The notes: generated by a model from the sequence alone, not told the origin. 64,000 nt of DNA from Saussurea involucrata (GCA_033807775.1 CM066317.1:36273870-36337869), one strand, 5' to 3'. Counted from the first letter of the stretch, positions 1 through 11,062 are shown. Translations and numbers: made by a program.

Positions 1-92
1 TTTTAACCATTGATTAGTTTTCCAAATCTTGATCAATGGTTGTGACTTGTCCTCATGTTCACAATTGAAAATGAGTTTTCATTTGAACCCAC

Positions 93-94
<2 letters not shown>

Positions 95-152
<58 letters not shown>
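95..152. repeat. (TA)n microsatellite, left of foldback element
   Basis: About 58 bp of uninterrupted AT dinucleotides. A second TA tract lies at 574-607, on the far side of the foldback element, as if one microsatellite had been split by an insertion. Positions 1-94 hold nothing I recognise. Confidence 0.95.
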
Positions 153-155
<3 letters not shown>

Positions 156-568
156 GGGGTAGTTTCATTTGCAAACCACTCTAATTTTGCAAACCGTGCA
201 AACCATCGATTTCATTTGATAATTTAATGAAATTGTTTCATGAAATTGTTTAATTTGATGAAACTATTTCATATCATTCTTTTCTTGATGGAATTGTTTC
301 ATATACTTGTGTTTTTTATATATAAATGAAAAAGTTTCATCAAACTCAGAAAATACATGAAACAAATGAAATAGTTTCATTAGAATGGGAAAAAAACATG
401 AAACTACATAAAAAAACACAAATATATAAATCAATTTTATCAAGAAAATAATTATATGAAACAATTTCATCAAATTAAACAACTTCATTAATCAATTTCA
501 TCAAGTTAAACCAATAAAATTGATGGTTTGCACGGTTTGCAAAATTAAAATGGTTTGCATTTGATCTA

Positions 569-573
<5 letters not shown>
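153..573. mobile_element. Foldback MITE inside a TA microsatellite (Micron-like)
   Basis: The left end (about 156-215, core CAAACCGTGCAAACCATC) reappears in reverse complement at about 515-573 (core GATGGTTTGCACGGTTTG). The pairing continues inward through AT-rich GAAATTGTTTCAT-type repeats, so most of the element can fold into one hairpin. It has no credible coding frame. Lying exactly between two (TA)n tracts is the hallmark of the rice Micron elements, which target TA microsatellites. The family assignment is by behaviour, not by sequence match. Confidence 0.7.

Positions 574-607
<34 letters not shown>
574..607. repeat. (TA)n microsatellite, right of foldback element
   Basis: Thirty-four bases of TA repeats directly abut the foldback element on its right. 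The tract is interpreted as the other half of the 95-152 tract. Confidence 0.93.
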
Positions 608-610
<3 letters not shown>

Positions 611-859
611 GGAGGTTCAAGAGAAAACCTCAAATAATTAGAAAACTAAAGAACAACCTTATAGGCATAGGATTAGATAAATCAACGGTTATTATTAGAA
701 TGGCAGTTTTGTAATTAAAAGGAAGTTGAAGGTAAATTATATAACAAGTTATTTGAGGTTGGGGGTAAAATTGGCAAAAATAAAATAAAAGGTCAGATAC
801 AAAAACTAAGAAACCCTGCGTATCATCTCCTCACTCAAACCCTACCCCTCACAAACGCA

Positions 860-1085
860 AACCCTTCACTCTCTCTCTCTGCCGCCACCACCGCCGACCG
901 CCACTACCGTCGACCTACTCTCTCTTCTCTCTGCCGCCGCCACCACCACCGACCTACCCTCTCTTCTCTCTGCCGCTGCCGCCACCTTCGACCTACCCTC
1001 TCTTCTATCTTTTCTGCTGCCGCCACCACCGCCGACCGCCACCACCGCCGCCACCACTGCCACCCACTGCCGACCGCCACCACCA
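860..1085. repeat. CCG/CAC low-complexity tract
   Basis: Imperfect CCGCCACCA and CTCTCTTCTCTCTGCCGC repeats. Frames on the minus strand here would give glycine-, arginine- and valine-rich peptides, but they follow from the base composition and are not called as genes. Confidence 0.8.
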
Positions 1086-1472
1086 TATTATCTCACTCAC
1101 AAAAACGATTTTAGAAATGGATGGTATTCCGGCGAAAGTGAAGATGGAGGCTGCAGCGGAAAGTGAGATGCCAGATCTGAAAGCAAATCTCTCGATCGAT
1201 TTTCCGATCTAATTTCAAGCAACTGTTCGTCATTCAGGTATGGATCGATCAACTTTTCTGTAAATTTGTGTACGATTTTTGTTTTAGTCAAGCCTCCATC
1301 TTCACTTTTCTGTAAAAACTTTTATGTACATTTGTGTATGGATCGATCAAACCTCCATCTTCACTTTTATGTACGATTTTTTTGTTGTAATCGAGCCATC
1401 GGTGTTGAAACTCCACATCTGTGCATATATATGCACAAGTGCATAATATGCACAAGTGCATACATATGCATT

Positions 1473-1475
<3 letters not shown>

Positions 1476-1531
<56 letters not shown>
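1476..1531. repeat. (TA)n microsatellite
   Basis: About 56 bp of TA repeats between TGCATTTG and TGCATATCC, inside copy 1 of the 1.5-kb repeat. Confidence 0.93.
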
Positions 1532-1534
<3 letters not shown>

Positions 1535-1768
1535 TATCCATTTCTGTGAAAACTTGAAGATTCACGGTGAACTCCACTATTTGGGTTTGTGTTTTGTTTT
1601 GTATTGCTTAGATGCTCTTTCTTTTCTTTCTTTATTCATTAAACTCATGGTTCTGTACGATTTTTTTTTGTTTTAGTCGAGCCATCGGTGTTGAAACTCC
1701 AGATCTGTGCATATATATGAACAAGTGCATATATATGCACAAGTGCATATATATGCATTTGTGCATAG

Positions 1769-1945
1769 CTACAAGTTTTCGCCGGAATCTGCAAGTTTTA
1801 GCCATAGAACTGTCAACTCGTCGAAATCTGCAAGTTTTCGCCGGAATCTGCAAGTTTTCGCCGGAATCTGCAAGTTTTCGCCGGAATCTGCAAGTGTTCG
1901 CCGGAGAACCGTCAACTCGCCGGAATTTGCAAGTGTTTGCCGGAA
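1769..1945. repeat. 20-bp minisatellite
   Basis: Seven to eight imperfect head-to-tail copies of a unit reading CGCCGGAATCTGCAAGTTTT, some altered to CGCCGGAGAACCGTCAACT. It lies inside copy 1 of the 1.5-kb repeat. Confidence 0.8.
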
Positions 1946-2118
1946 AACTGTGATCTCCGTAAGGAAACGATTTGTGCCTTTGTTGTATTTTCCATATCTG
2001 ATATAGTGCTTAAATTACCTTTGTACCCTTTTCCTTAATTCTACATAGTTTAATTGCTTATTATTAATACCCTTTGGATCATGTTGAATCAATACCTATA
2101 AAGGTGTTCTTTAGTTTT

Positions 2119-3091
2119 CTAGTTCAAGAGAAAACCTCAAATAACCGGAAAACCAAAGAACACCCTTACACACGTAGGATGAGATAATCTCATGGTTATT
2201 GTCTCACTGACAATTTTGTAATTAAAACGAAGCTGAGGGTATATTAAAAAGAAGCTGAAGGTAAAATTGGAATAGAATTGTCATTTAATTTGAGGTTTTG
2301 ACCGTCTCTTAAAAAAGCGAATTGACAATTCAGTTTTAGGGTTCCCATACATCATCTCCTCCCCAAATTGAGTTATGCAAGACATGCTTATCACCGACTT
2401 AGATGAAGGCCATTCCGGCTTCCGATGATGTATGATGTATCACCGACTCAGATGAAGGCGGTCCTCGACCACCACTCATATATATCTATTATCGACTCAG
2501 ATCTTCGCAGCTTCGCCCATCGATGAGTTGCTGGGGTACAGATCCTGCTAATAAGCTTGCTTATCCCCATGTTCATCCCCACTACTCTTAAGAAAAAAAA
2601 AGACGAGTTGCAGGTTATAGATCTGTACGCCATCGTTGCACTCTTCAGATGAGGATTTGCTTTCTGTTTTTTAATATCAGTCTTGTTGGTGTTGTTGATT
2701 TGTAGAACTTTCATTTTTGTTGTTGGTTTTGAAAAACATGTTTTTTGTTTTTGATTTTGTACAGTAGAAATTGGTCATTCGTCGGTTTCTTGCAACTTTG
2801 CACAAAATCACCCATTTACTGTTGGTTTTGTCAATAGATCTGAAAACCCACTTATAGTGTTGTCATGGTTAAAACTTAATTACAATCACCTTCTTCTTCC
2901 TCCTTGGAAACAGCCATCCACAAATGGATATGTCTTCTCCATATTCTTCTTCCTCCTTGGAAACGACAATCCACAAATGCTATGCACAAGTGCATATCTA
3001 TGCTTTTGTGCATATCGACCTGTAACTATCCACATAGCATGCATTTGTGCATATCGTCCTGCAACCATCCACATAGCATGCACTTTTGCAT
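2119..3091. mobile_element. 1.5-kb repeat, copy 2, left part
   Basis: It begins with the same TTCAAGAGAAAACCTC end as copy 1. The sequence is cut at 3091 by Tat element A and resumes at 16182. The last five bases, TGCAT (3087-3091), are duplicated at 16177-16181. Several GCATTTGTGCATATCG-type segments near 2980-3085 resemble the GCACAAGTGCATA motifs of copy 1. No coding frame is credible. Confidence 0.55.
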
Positions 3092-3941
3092 TGTTAATGC
3101 CAAAAATCGTCCAAAAGGATAACTTAAGGTTGATTGTGGAATTTAACAACTAAAGAAAGGAATCTTTCGACAGAGCGTACAACAAAGGCAAAAAACGTAA
3201 ATGAGACAAGGATTTTGGTGACGCGGGAAAAACCTCAACGAGGAAAAAACCCACGGACGACAGTGGATGTCGTCGCTGCACTACGATCGCCAAACATGGG
3301 CGATATCCTTATGTTTCGGGTGTCGATCGTACAATGATTACAATACAGATGAAAGGAAATACTTTAAATGTAGAGTAACAAGTGTATCGAATGTAAAAAT
3401 GAGTGTGTCGTGTATAAAAACAATGTGTCGTGTGTGAAAGTCGTACGTCGAGAGCGATCTTCCGAGAGAGAATTCTTTGCTTCGAGTGTTCTTGAGAGTT
3501 CAGTTCTGCTGAGATGATGTGTGATGCTCTGTGATCAGATGATCCTCTCAAATGATAATTGAGCCTTCACTTTTATTGTCTTCGTATCATTCAATGATCT
3601 TCATAAATGCTTCTGGTAACTGTCGTAACGGACGCTGGATTGAATGCTCATAACTGACCTTGTCGGTTATAGCCATTGGTCATTAATGACATTGATTCCT
3701 GTATTTAAACAATGAAAAAGTAACAGAAATGCCATACATTAGTCGGTCGAGGTTGCAAGGTTCCACGCGTCGGTCGTGAGAGTTAGACGACGTCATGGTC
3801 GAGTGTCGTGAGGCGAATAACTTTCGATTTTGACTTTGATCAGGGAATAAAGTATTATGATTTTACCTTATTATGGATAAGTGTAATAAATGTTTTCCTT
3901 ACCTCGGTCGTGGTCGAGACTGGTGAATTTTTACTCAAACA
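3092..3941 (-). repeat. 3' LTR of element A
   Basis: In plus-strand view it begins TGTTAATGCCAAAAATCG and ends TTTTTACTCAAACA. Read on its own strand this gives the TG...CA ends of an LTR. It is followed at 3942 by the polypurine tract in reverse complement. Target-site copy TGCAT is at 3087-3091. Confidence 0.9.
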
Positions 3942-3958
3942 GTTTGCCCCCAAAATTT
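3942..3958 (-). other. Polypurine tract of element A
   Basis: The plus strand reads GTTTGCCCCCAAAATTTG directly next to the 3' LTR; the element strand is therefore AAATTTTGGGGGCAAAC. This is the expected plus-strand primer position and is matched in B (17528) and C (51583). Confidence 0.85.
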
Positions 3959-4210
3959 GAAAAAAGGACAAATTCGAATTTTAAATTTTGTTAGTCGGAC
4001 GTCCAGGGTCGTGACACGTGTTGAAAGTTACTTTGGTTGCCTTGGAACTAGATCGGTCCAATTCTAACTAAAGGGGAAGTCTAAAAGGGGATAAGATCGT
4101 GACGTCATGCTTAGCAGCTGTCATTGCAGGTGTCGACAATCCGTGTGGTTATACGAAAAGGCAAGGGCACGTGTCGATCATCGAAGGACTCGACCTGGCA
4201 CGATCCTTTA

Positions 4211-4220
4211 CATAAATAGC
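4211..4220 (+). promoter_or_regulatory. TATA-like box of the antisense gene in A
   Basis: CATAAATAGC lies about 245 bp before the start codon of the antisense gene. The same CATAAATA core occurs at the matching place in B (17809) and C (minus strand, near 51300), though flanking bases differ. It is a likely core promoter by position and conservation only. Confidence 0.5.
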
Positions 4221-4463
4221 GACCCTTGACGGATCCTTTCCTTTTTACGATTTCAGAGAGATTTAAGAGAGAGATCTTCTTGCTTTTCTTTAGCGATTCG
4301 CTTCCAAACCTGCAAGAGTTAGAGTTTTCGAGGATTTATAGCGCCTATATAAGGTACGATTCTCATCCTTTGTATGCATCGTAAGTCGATAGCTAGAAAG
4401 CCTAGGAAAAACTAGGACATTTGGGGTCTTTCAGATCGACAAACTTGGTTAACGGGACTATCG

Positions 4464-5507
4464 ATGTCGACAGAGCCCAGGAGAACCATCCGAGATCAAG
4501 ATGATCTCGACGACTTTAGTAGTTTAGCAAAAATCCCTACGGGGATTACAGTGAGTAAAGCCGGTAATATTCGACCGAAGATGTGTCCAGAGGGGTACGT
4601 CGTGATCTACGAGTATCCATTCAAGATAGGATTCCACTGGCCACACTCGCCTCTAGCCAAGGCGTTTATGTGCGAGTTTGACTTGTCGCCAGGGCAACTG
4701 ATGCCCCAATTCTGGCGAGTTATTCAGGTCGTTGAGTGACTTACCGTGAGTGATGGACCTGCGGACGACTTACCAGGTCAAGAAAGACACATATCGCCGC
4801 TACAGCTTGTTTTCCAAACAAAAGGGCAATCGTACCTTGGTCTTGAAAACTGCGGTCAACGACCGCAAATGGAAGACCAGGTACGTACTCGTACGGGTAG
4901 CGACGTTGGACTCTGACAGTGACTGGATCAGGTCTGGTTGGAACATGGCAGGTGAGTTTTAGCACTAGTCGAGCGTTTTTGTTGCCTTTATCATTTTGTC
5001 TCTTAACTAATCCTCTTTCTCTTATGTTTTCAGATATCAATTTTGACAAGGTGAAGCCTAACGACGACTCCAAGGCCAAGATCGAGTAGTTACTTGAGAT
5101 CAGTGCTGACGATCGATCGTTCGTAACACATCATTTGGTAGACGAAGACGACGATCTAGTCTTCTTGAGCGAGAGACTTCAAGGGGGTCGAGAGGGCGAA
5201 GAAGAGGAAGAGGAGACAGAGGAGGAAGAGGAAAAAGAAGAGGAAGATGAGACAGAGGAGGAGGTAGATATGACTGGTAAGTGTACCCTACTTTGTTCGA
5301 CTTGCTCTTTCCAGTACTTCATTTGTTTGATCGTCTTCCTTTCTTGTTTTACAGGAGAATCCCATCCGAAGATGTCGTCGGCGATGTCCAAGACGGCGGC
5401 TCAGGCCGAACTGGCTTGCAAGGCGAGAGAAAAGAGGATGGAGGCCCCGACAGCTGGGTCGGGAGTCTTAAAAAGAAAGGAGGCCCCGACAACTGGGTCG
5501 GGAGTCC
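4464..5507 (+). pseudogene. Antisense accessory gene of element A, broken and truncated
   Basis: It runs opposite to gag and resembles the plant family annotated as 'putative gypsy type transposon' (Transposase_28-like); its function is unknown. Exon 1 is 4464-4951. It carries the conserved PEGYVVIYEYPFKIGF segment and SPGQLMPQFWR, then a stop at 4737-4739 with lost bases before the next conserved block (from about 4750). Exon 2 (5034-5276) has a stop at 5086-5088 and ends in a run of glutamates. Exon 3 starts at 5355 after a TTACAG acceptor and is cut at 5508 by array 1. Introns follow GT-AG and sit where they do in B. The start was chosen by alignment with B and C (M-S-[TI]-[ED]-P). Confidence 0.75.
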
Positions 5508-6735
5508 TGTTAATGCCAAAAATCGCACAAAAGTACAACTTAAGGTCGATGTGGACATTTAACAACTAAAGAAACGTATCTCAAGCGAAATAACACAATT
5601 GCAAAGAAAAAAATAGAAGAGACAAGGGATTTGGTGACGCGGAAAACCCCAAAATGAGGGAAAAAACCGCGGTCGACTCTGTGAGAGTCGACAATGCACT
5701 ATTGTCGCCAAACAGAAAGTCCTTGTGTTACAGGTGATTTGTATACAACAGATTACAAATAAATGTAAATATAAACTTAGTCGTGTACAAACGACGTGGG
5801 TCATGCGTAAATCGTGCGAAATAACCTGTCGTCGTGTGGTCTGAACTGTCGTCGTCAGGTGGTTCGAACTGTCGTCGTGCGATACTTGCGTGTTCGAATG
5901 CCTCGTTGTATTGAGAGAAAAATATAGAAGTGAGTATAAGTAGCTCTGTCTGTTCTCCTTTTGCTCAAAGGTGGAGCAGTCTTTATATAGCTTCGGTCGG
6001 TACTAAATGTGCTTTAATTGTTGGTCTTGTAACCGCTGTCGACATTAAATGCGCTTTGATGATTGTCTTTGTAACTGCTGTCGGGCTCTAAATGGCATTG
6101 ATGATTCGTCCGTTACTGGTCGTTGTGCCATCTTAAGTTCAGGACGTCGGTCTTATGGAGCATACGACCGTTGTCGAAATACAAGACCATGTATATGACT
6201 GTAAATGTCTTATAAGACCTTATCTTAGTATAGGAATGGTCTTATAAAAATGTCGTGAGACTAGGATAAAAATGTCGTAAGACCACTAGGTCGTAAGACC
6301 AAGATGATGATGTCGTAGGATCAGAGCGGTATAAGACCGACGACAGGAGACTGTCGACGTAAGACCAACGAGTCGTAACTGGCGACACATAACTGGCGAC
6401 ATAAGACTAGTGACGTAAGACTAATAACGTAAGACTAGTGACGTGTGACTGGCGACGGGTGACTGGCGACATGTCGCTAACGATGTATGTCGTGCGACGT
6501 GTAACATGCGACACGTGACGTGCGACCATGAGATGTAAAGACACTATCTTGAATGACTATTGACATAAGATGTCTTTTAATAATCAACTATCGTATGTCG
6601 GGGATAAGGCAATAATGAGTATTACCTTCATCGATTGGGGGTATGACTTTTGTAGGCATTAGGGTAATCGAAGTCCATGGGTCATGTCGAAGGAATTCCC
6701 CAGGTCGGTCGAGAGTGTGATTTTTTACCCAAACA
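5508..6735 (-). repeat. Array 1, LTR 1
   Basis: About 1,228 bp with TGTTAATGCC and ACCCAAACA ends. It is longer than the other two. The segment near 5715-5960 differs from them, where they instead have GTTTCGGGTGTTCTTTCGAG. The U3 part (about 6180-6540) is crowded with CGTAAGACC and GTGACGTGCGAC short repeats. Confidence 0.85.
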
Positions 6736-7139
6736 GTTAGCCCCCCGAGATTTGAATTTCAAAGCCATTTGCATTTCAGATCTCGTACCAATGTGTTTCT
6801 ATGGAGACGTGTCACTTTTGTTAATTGGATCATTTAGAAGAACATCGGCTTGGTCAACTAGAATCACGTGACCAGTCAATGGTATGAAGTAAGTCGTGGC
6901 GATCGAAAGATGATCCTTAATGCGCGATATACTTGTGGTATTCATCCGACGATCGTAAGACGATCTTAATACGTGAGGAACCGATGGTGATCGTAAGACG
7001 ATCTTTATCAAAATGAGACGTATTGGATGGGAGACAATCGTAAGACGATTGTGTCAAAATAAAGCTTGGCGGCGATCATAAGATGATCGAACCAAGATAA
7101 AATTTAAGGATCTTGTGATACAGTCGTGAAAGACTTATG

Positions 7140-7492
7140 TTCTGGCGTTTCGAGCCGATACAGTCGTTATAGATTTGTGATCTGGCGTTTGAGCCGATAC
7201 GGTCGCTAGAGACCTTCGATCTGGCGTTCGAGCCGGTATGGTCGTTAGAGACCTATGATTTGGCGTTCGAGCCGATACGGTCGCTAGAGACCTTCGATCT
7301 AGCGTTCGAGCCGGTATGGTCGTTAGAGACCTTCGATCTGGCGTTCGAGCCGGTATGGTCGTTAGAGACCTATGATCTGGCGTTCGAGCCGATACGGTCG
7401 CTAGAGACCTTCGATCTGGAATTCGAGCCGGTATGGTCATTAGAGACCTTCGATCTGGCGTTCCGAGCCGATACGGTCGTTAGAGACCTATG
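7140..7492. repeat. 39-bp minisatellite in array 1
   Basis: Nine tandem copies of a 39-bp unit containing CTGGCGTTCGAGCCG and GGTCGCTAGAGACC. Two variants (GATACGGTCGCTAGAGACC and GGTATGGTCGTTAGAGACC) alternate for part of the run, hinting at a 78-bp higher-order unit. The open frames across it (both strands) exist because 39 is divisible by three. Confidence 0.92.
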
Positions 7493-8064
7493 TTACGTTG
7501 TGTAAGTTTTGCTTTAGCGATAATCGGTAAAAAATTTACCTTTCTATTGAACCTGAGTATTATGTCGACTCATACATGTCATGGACAAATGTAATGTCAA
7601 CTGTAAAAATTCATTAAGTACAAAAATGAATAAGAAGTCGTGCGACTTGGGCATCCATTGTAATACAACGATTAGAATGTAAGTCATAAGACTTTTTGAA
7701 TCGTATAAGCAAACATAAGCGCATGCGATCAAAGCATTCATTTAGAACATGAAATTTTTTTAAGTTAAAGAACTTAGCTTGTGGGGTCGCTAGACCTTAC
7801 GATCGTGTGATTTGATCATACGATGAGCTTGAATCATGTGTTCCTGTAGTTATACAATCGAGTCGTCTAATAAAACTGATTGTTTATACCGTACGATTTT
7901 ACTGAAGTCGTATGATAGACTTAGTAACTTATGTCGTGCGATCCTGCGATAAAGCAATGTCCGAGGTTGGTCGTTGGCTAGCCAATGACCCTCCGATGCT
8001 TAAGTCGGTAGTCGTCGTGACGAATAAAAAATCGTATGAAATAAGGAAAAGGATTTAGAAGAAA

Positions 8065-8260
8065 TACCTTTTCAGATGCGTTGCATTCCAGCTGCGTGGG
8101 ATATTTCGACCGTCGAGGGTTTGGAGCCGATAGGCACCTTTACCCACGACTTATGAGATACGATTAGGACCTTCCCACTTGGTGGAAAGTTTATCTGCAT
8201 TAAGCTCTTGAGTGCTTTGGAACACTCGTCGGAGGACGTAATCGCCTTCTTGAAAGGCTC
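8065..8260 (-). pseudogene. Integrase C-terminal remnant, array 1 internal 1
   Basis: Read on the minus strand, this has the plant Ty3/Gypsy integrase tail pattern: KLSTKWEG-like, then a Y-R-L segment and an N-A-x-H-L-K-R end. It is truncated upstream, with no catalytic core seen here. The remnant points to descent from an autonomous Tat element. Confidence 0.65.
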
Positions 8261-8850
8261 TTGCTTGTGATTATACGGTTAATCTTGCTACTTGCCTTTA
8301 TTGGCAATCATGAGATTAAAATATGCGAGTCGTACTTATTGGCGACTTTTGCGTTTCGAGATGTGTCTTACCATGACTGGTGATTGTGAGATTCAATGTA
8401 CAAATCGTCTTTATTGACGACATATGTGATGACTAGCGATCGTGTGAGTTGCTTTTATTGGCGACCAACAATTTTTAACCTGCGCTTGCCGTGACTGGCG
8501 ATCATAAGATAAAAAATGTGAGTCGTCATTTATCGATGATTATAAGTTGTAACTTGCGTTTGCCACGACTGGTGATCATAAGAAAAAACGTTAGTCGTCT
8601 TTTACTGACGACTATAAATAGCAACCTATGTTTTTAAGTCGTAGAGACTTTGGTTTGTCATGATGTAAATCGTAAAACCTATATTTATATGATCTTGCGA
8701 GCTTGCAATATAAAATCGGGGGTGGTCGTTGATTTTGACCAATGATCTTTTGATGCTTGAATCAACGATCATATATTAGATCAAGATAATTAAACGAGGA
8801 GAATATACTTAGAGTATATATAGAGAGTTGTTCTAAGGGGGACGTCACAG

Positions 8851-9075
8851 TTACCGTAACATGGAGTCGATAAGCGCCTTTTTTCCGAGGACTTTTGAAA
8901 TCGAATGTGGTATTTTTTTCAGTTTGTGAAGGGTGTTCCGAGCCCCCCGAGTCCTTTGGATGATGCGATACATGCGATACTTTGAAGGAGCATTTTTTAT
9001 CATGGCTTGAATCTGGCTTCGAGCCGCATTCAATTCTGATTGAAGTTGAATCAGGGGATCTTGATAATTTGCCAT
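8851..9075 (-). pseudogene. Gag N-terminal stub, array 1 internal 1
   Basis: The frame begins MANYQDPLIQLQSELNAARS just inside the primer-binding motif. Its first ~25 residues follow the N-terminus of the full gag in B and C (M-A-x-x...Q-M-Y-Q-E-L-E-V-A-R-N-Q). It then diverges and stops after 74 codons. The frame also stays open upstream through the primer-binding region into the LTR. The same stub recurs in every array unit, so it was fixed before the arrays formed. Whether it is translated is unknown. Confidence 0.6.
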
Positions 9076-9164
9076 GTACCTGAAAGACTTTACAAGTTCG
9101 TTAGAGCGATATATGTGTTGGCTTGAGATTTTCTCTAGATGGGGTCCCACGGATGGCGCCAAAC

Positions 9165-10284
9165 TGTTAATGCCATAAATCGCACAAAAGTACAACTTAA
9201 GTTCGATGTGGACATTTAACAACTAAAGAAACGCATCTCAATCCAAATAACACAATTGCGAGGAAAAAATAAAAGAGACAAGGGATTTGGTGACGCAAAA
9301 AACCCTAAAACGAGGGAAAAAACCGTGGTCGACTCTGTGAGAGTCGACAGTGCACTATGGTCGCCAAACAGGGGCGATGTCCTTGTGTTTCGGGTGTTCT
9401 TTCGAGTTCGAGTGTTTGTGTCTGTTGTTCGATGTCCCTTGAACTGAGGATTAAGCTTGGAATTTATAGTCTCCGGGCGCTTTAATTGGCTCATTAAATA
9501 CTTCGATAACTGTCGTAACGGACGTCGTCTTTAGTGTTGTTAATGGTTGGTCTTGTAACTGCTGCCGATATTAAATGCGCTTTGATGATTGGCTTTGTAA
9601 CCGCTGTCAAGTCTTTAATGTCATTAAGAGCTCGACCGTTATTGACCGTTGTACCATAATGGCTTATAGACCTGCATTAATGAACGAAAGAAACGGCTGT
9701 CGACCATTGATGGTTAGTGTAATCGTAAGACCATCTTAAGTTCTGGATGTCGGTCTTACGGAGCATACGTCTGTCACCGAAATACAAGACCATGTATATG
9801 ACTGTAAATATCTTGTAAGACCTTATCTTAGTATAGGAATGGTCTTATAAAAATGTCGTGAGACTAGGATAAAAATGTCGTAAGACCACTAGGTCGTAAG
9901 ACCAAGATGATGATATCGTAGGACCAGAGCGATATAAAACCGACGACAGGGGACTGTCGACGTAAGACCAACGAGTCGTAACTGGCGACATAAGACTAGT
10001 GACGTAAGACAAGTGACGAGTGACGTGCGACGCGTGGCTGGCGACAGGTGTGACATGCGATGCGTGTCGAGGGACCATGAGATGTAAAGTCACTATCATG
10101 AGTGACTATTGACACAGGATGTCGTTTAATAACCAACTATCGTATGTCGGGGATATGGCCATAATGGGTATTATCCTTGTCGATCGGGGGTATAACTTTT
10201 GTAGATATTAGGGTAATCAAGGTCCACGGGTCATGTCGAGGGAATTTCCCATGTCGGTCGAGGGTGTGATTTTTTACCCAAACA
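9165..10284 (-). repeat. Array 1, LTR 2
   Basis: About 1,120 bp with standard ends. It closely resembles LTR 3 of this array through most of its length, including the block near 9365-9440. It is shared between the two internal regions. Confidence 0.87.
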
Positions 10285-10679
10285 GTTAGCCCCCTGGAGA
10301 TTTGAATTTCAAAGCCATTTGAATTTCAGATCTCGTACCAAAGTAAAATGTGTTTATACAAAGACGTGTCACTTTTGCTAAGATGACTTTTAGCTAAGAA
10401 AATCGACTTGGTTAGCTAAAATCGTGAGTCCATTCGATGGTGTTTAAGTAAGTTGCGACGATCGAATGATGACTTTTAATGCGTAAGATACTTGTGGTGT
10501 TCATCTGACGGTCGTAAGACGACCTTAAAACGCAAGGAACCGACGGTGATCGTAAGACGATCTTTATCAAAATAAGACGTATGGGTCAGGAGTCAATCGT
10601 AAGACGATTGGTCCGAAATAAAGCTTGGTGGCGATCATAAGATGATCGACCCAAGATAAAATTGAAGGATCTTGTGATA

Positions 10680-11062
10680 CAGTCGTTAAAGACTTATGTT
10701 CTAGCGTTCCGAGCCGATAAGGTCGTTATAGACTTTTGATCTGGCGTTTAGAGCCGATATGGTCGTTATAGACCAATGATCTGGCGTTCCGAGCCGATAC
10801 TGTCGTTATAGACTTGTGATCTGGCGTTTAGAGCCGATATGGTCATTAAAGACCTATGATCTGGCATTCGAGCCGATATGGTCGTTATAGACAAATGATA
10901 TGGCGTTCCGTGCCGATACGGTCGTTAGAGACCTATGATCTGGCGTTCTGAGCCGATACGGTCGTTAGAGACCTAAGATCTGGCGTTCTGAGCCGATACG
11001 GTCGTTAGAGACCTAAGATCTGGCAATTACAGCCGATACGGTCGCTAGAGACCTATGTTACG
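10680..11062. repeat. 38/39-bp minisatellite, second array 1 copy
   Basis: About ten tandem copies of the CTGGCGTTC-GAGCCGATA-GGTCGTTAGAGAC unit, more diverged than at 7140. Later copies are nearly identical to each other (10920-11020), suggesting recent local expansion. Confidence 0.9.

Larger units (their letters stand above)
608..2118. mobile_element. Unclassified ~1.5-kb repeat, copy 1
   Basis: The left end carries TTCAAGAGAAAACCTCAAAT followed by AGAAAACTAAAGAACAACCT. The right end (about 2093-2120) is the reverse complement of the second motif, TTCTTTAGTTTTCT, giving a terminal inverted repeat of roughly 28 bp with a few mismatches. The same left end starts again at 2121, so two copies lie head to tail. 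The interior holds CCG/CAC low-complexity sequence, a TA microsatellite, an internal duplication (about 1370-1445 versus 1653-1730) and a 20-bp minisatellite. No transposase is visible. It is probably a non-autonomous DNA transposon; superfamily unknown. Confidence 0.55.
6736..9164 (-). repeat. Array 1, internal region 1
   Basis: It starts with the polypurine tract (GTTAGCCCCCCGAGATTTG in plus view) and ends with the primer-binding motif CCCACGGATGGCGCC at 9148-9162. Between these lie palindromic TCGTAAGACGA motifs (about 6950-7085), a 39-bp minisatellite, the conserved hairpin region near 7973, an integrase C-terminal remnant (about 8065-8260) and a gag stub. There is no reverse transcriptase and no antisense gene. 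Confidence 0.8.

Noticed and set aside
866..1086. Minus-strand frames encoding glycine/valine- or arginine-rich peptides
   Set aside because: They arise from CCG/CAC repeats read in different frames; several frames are open at once and none has a recognisable domain.
7135..7505. CRISPR-like array, or a repeat protein, at the 39-bp repeat
   Set aside because: Repeats are directly adjacent with no unique spacers, and open frames on both strands follow from a unit length divisible by three. It is a minisatellite in a plant retrotransposon.
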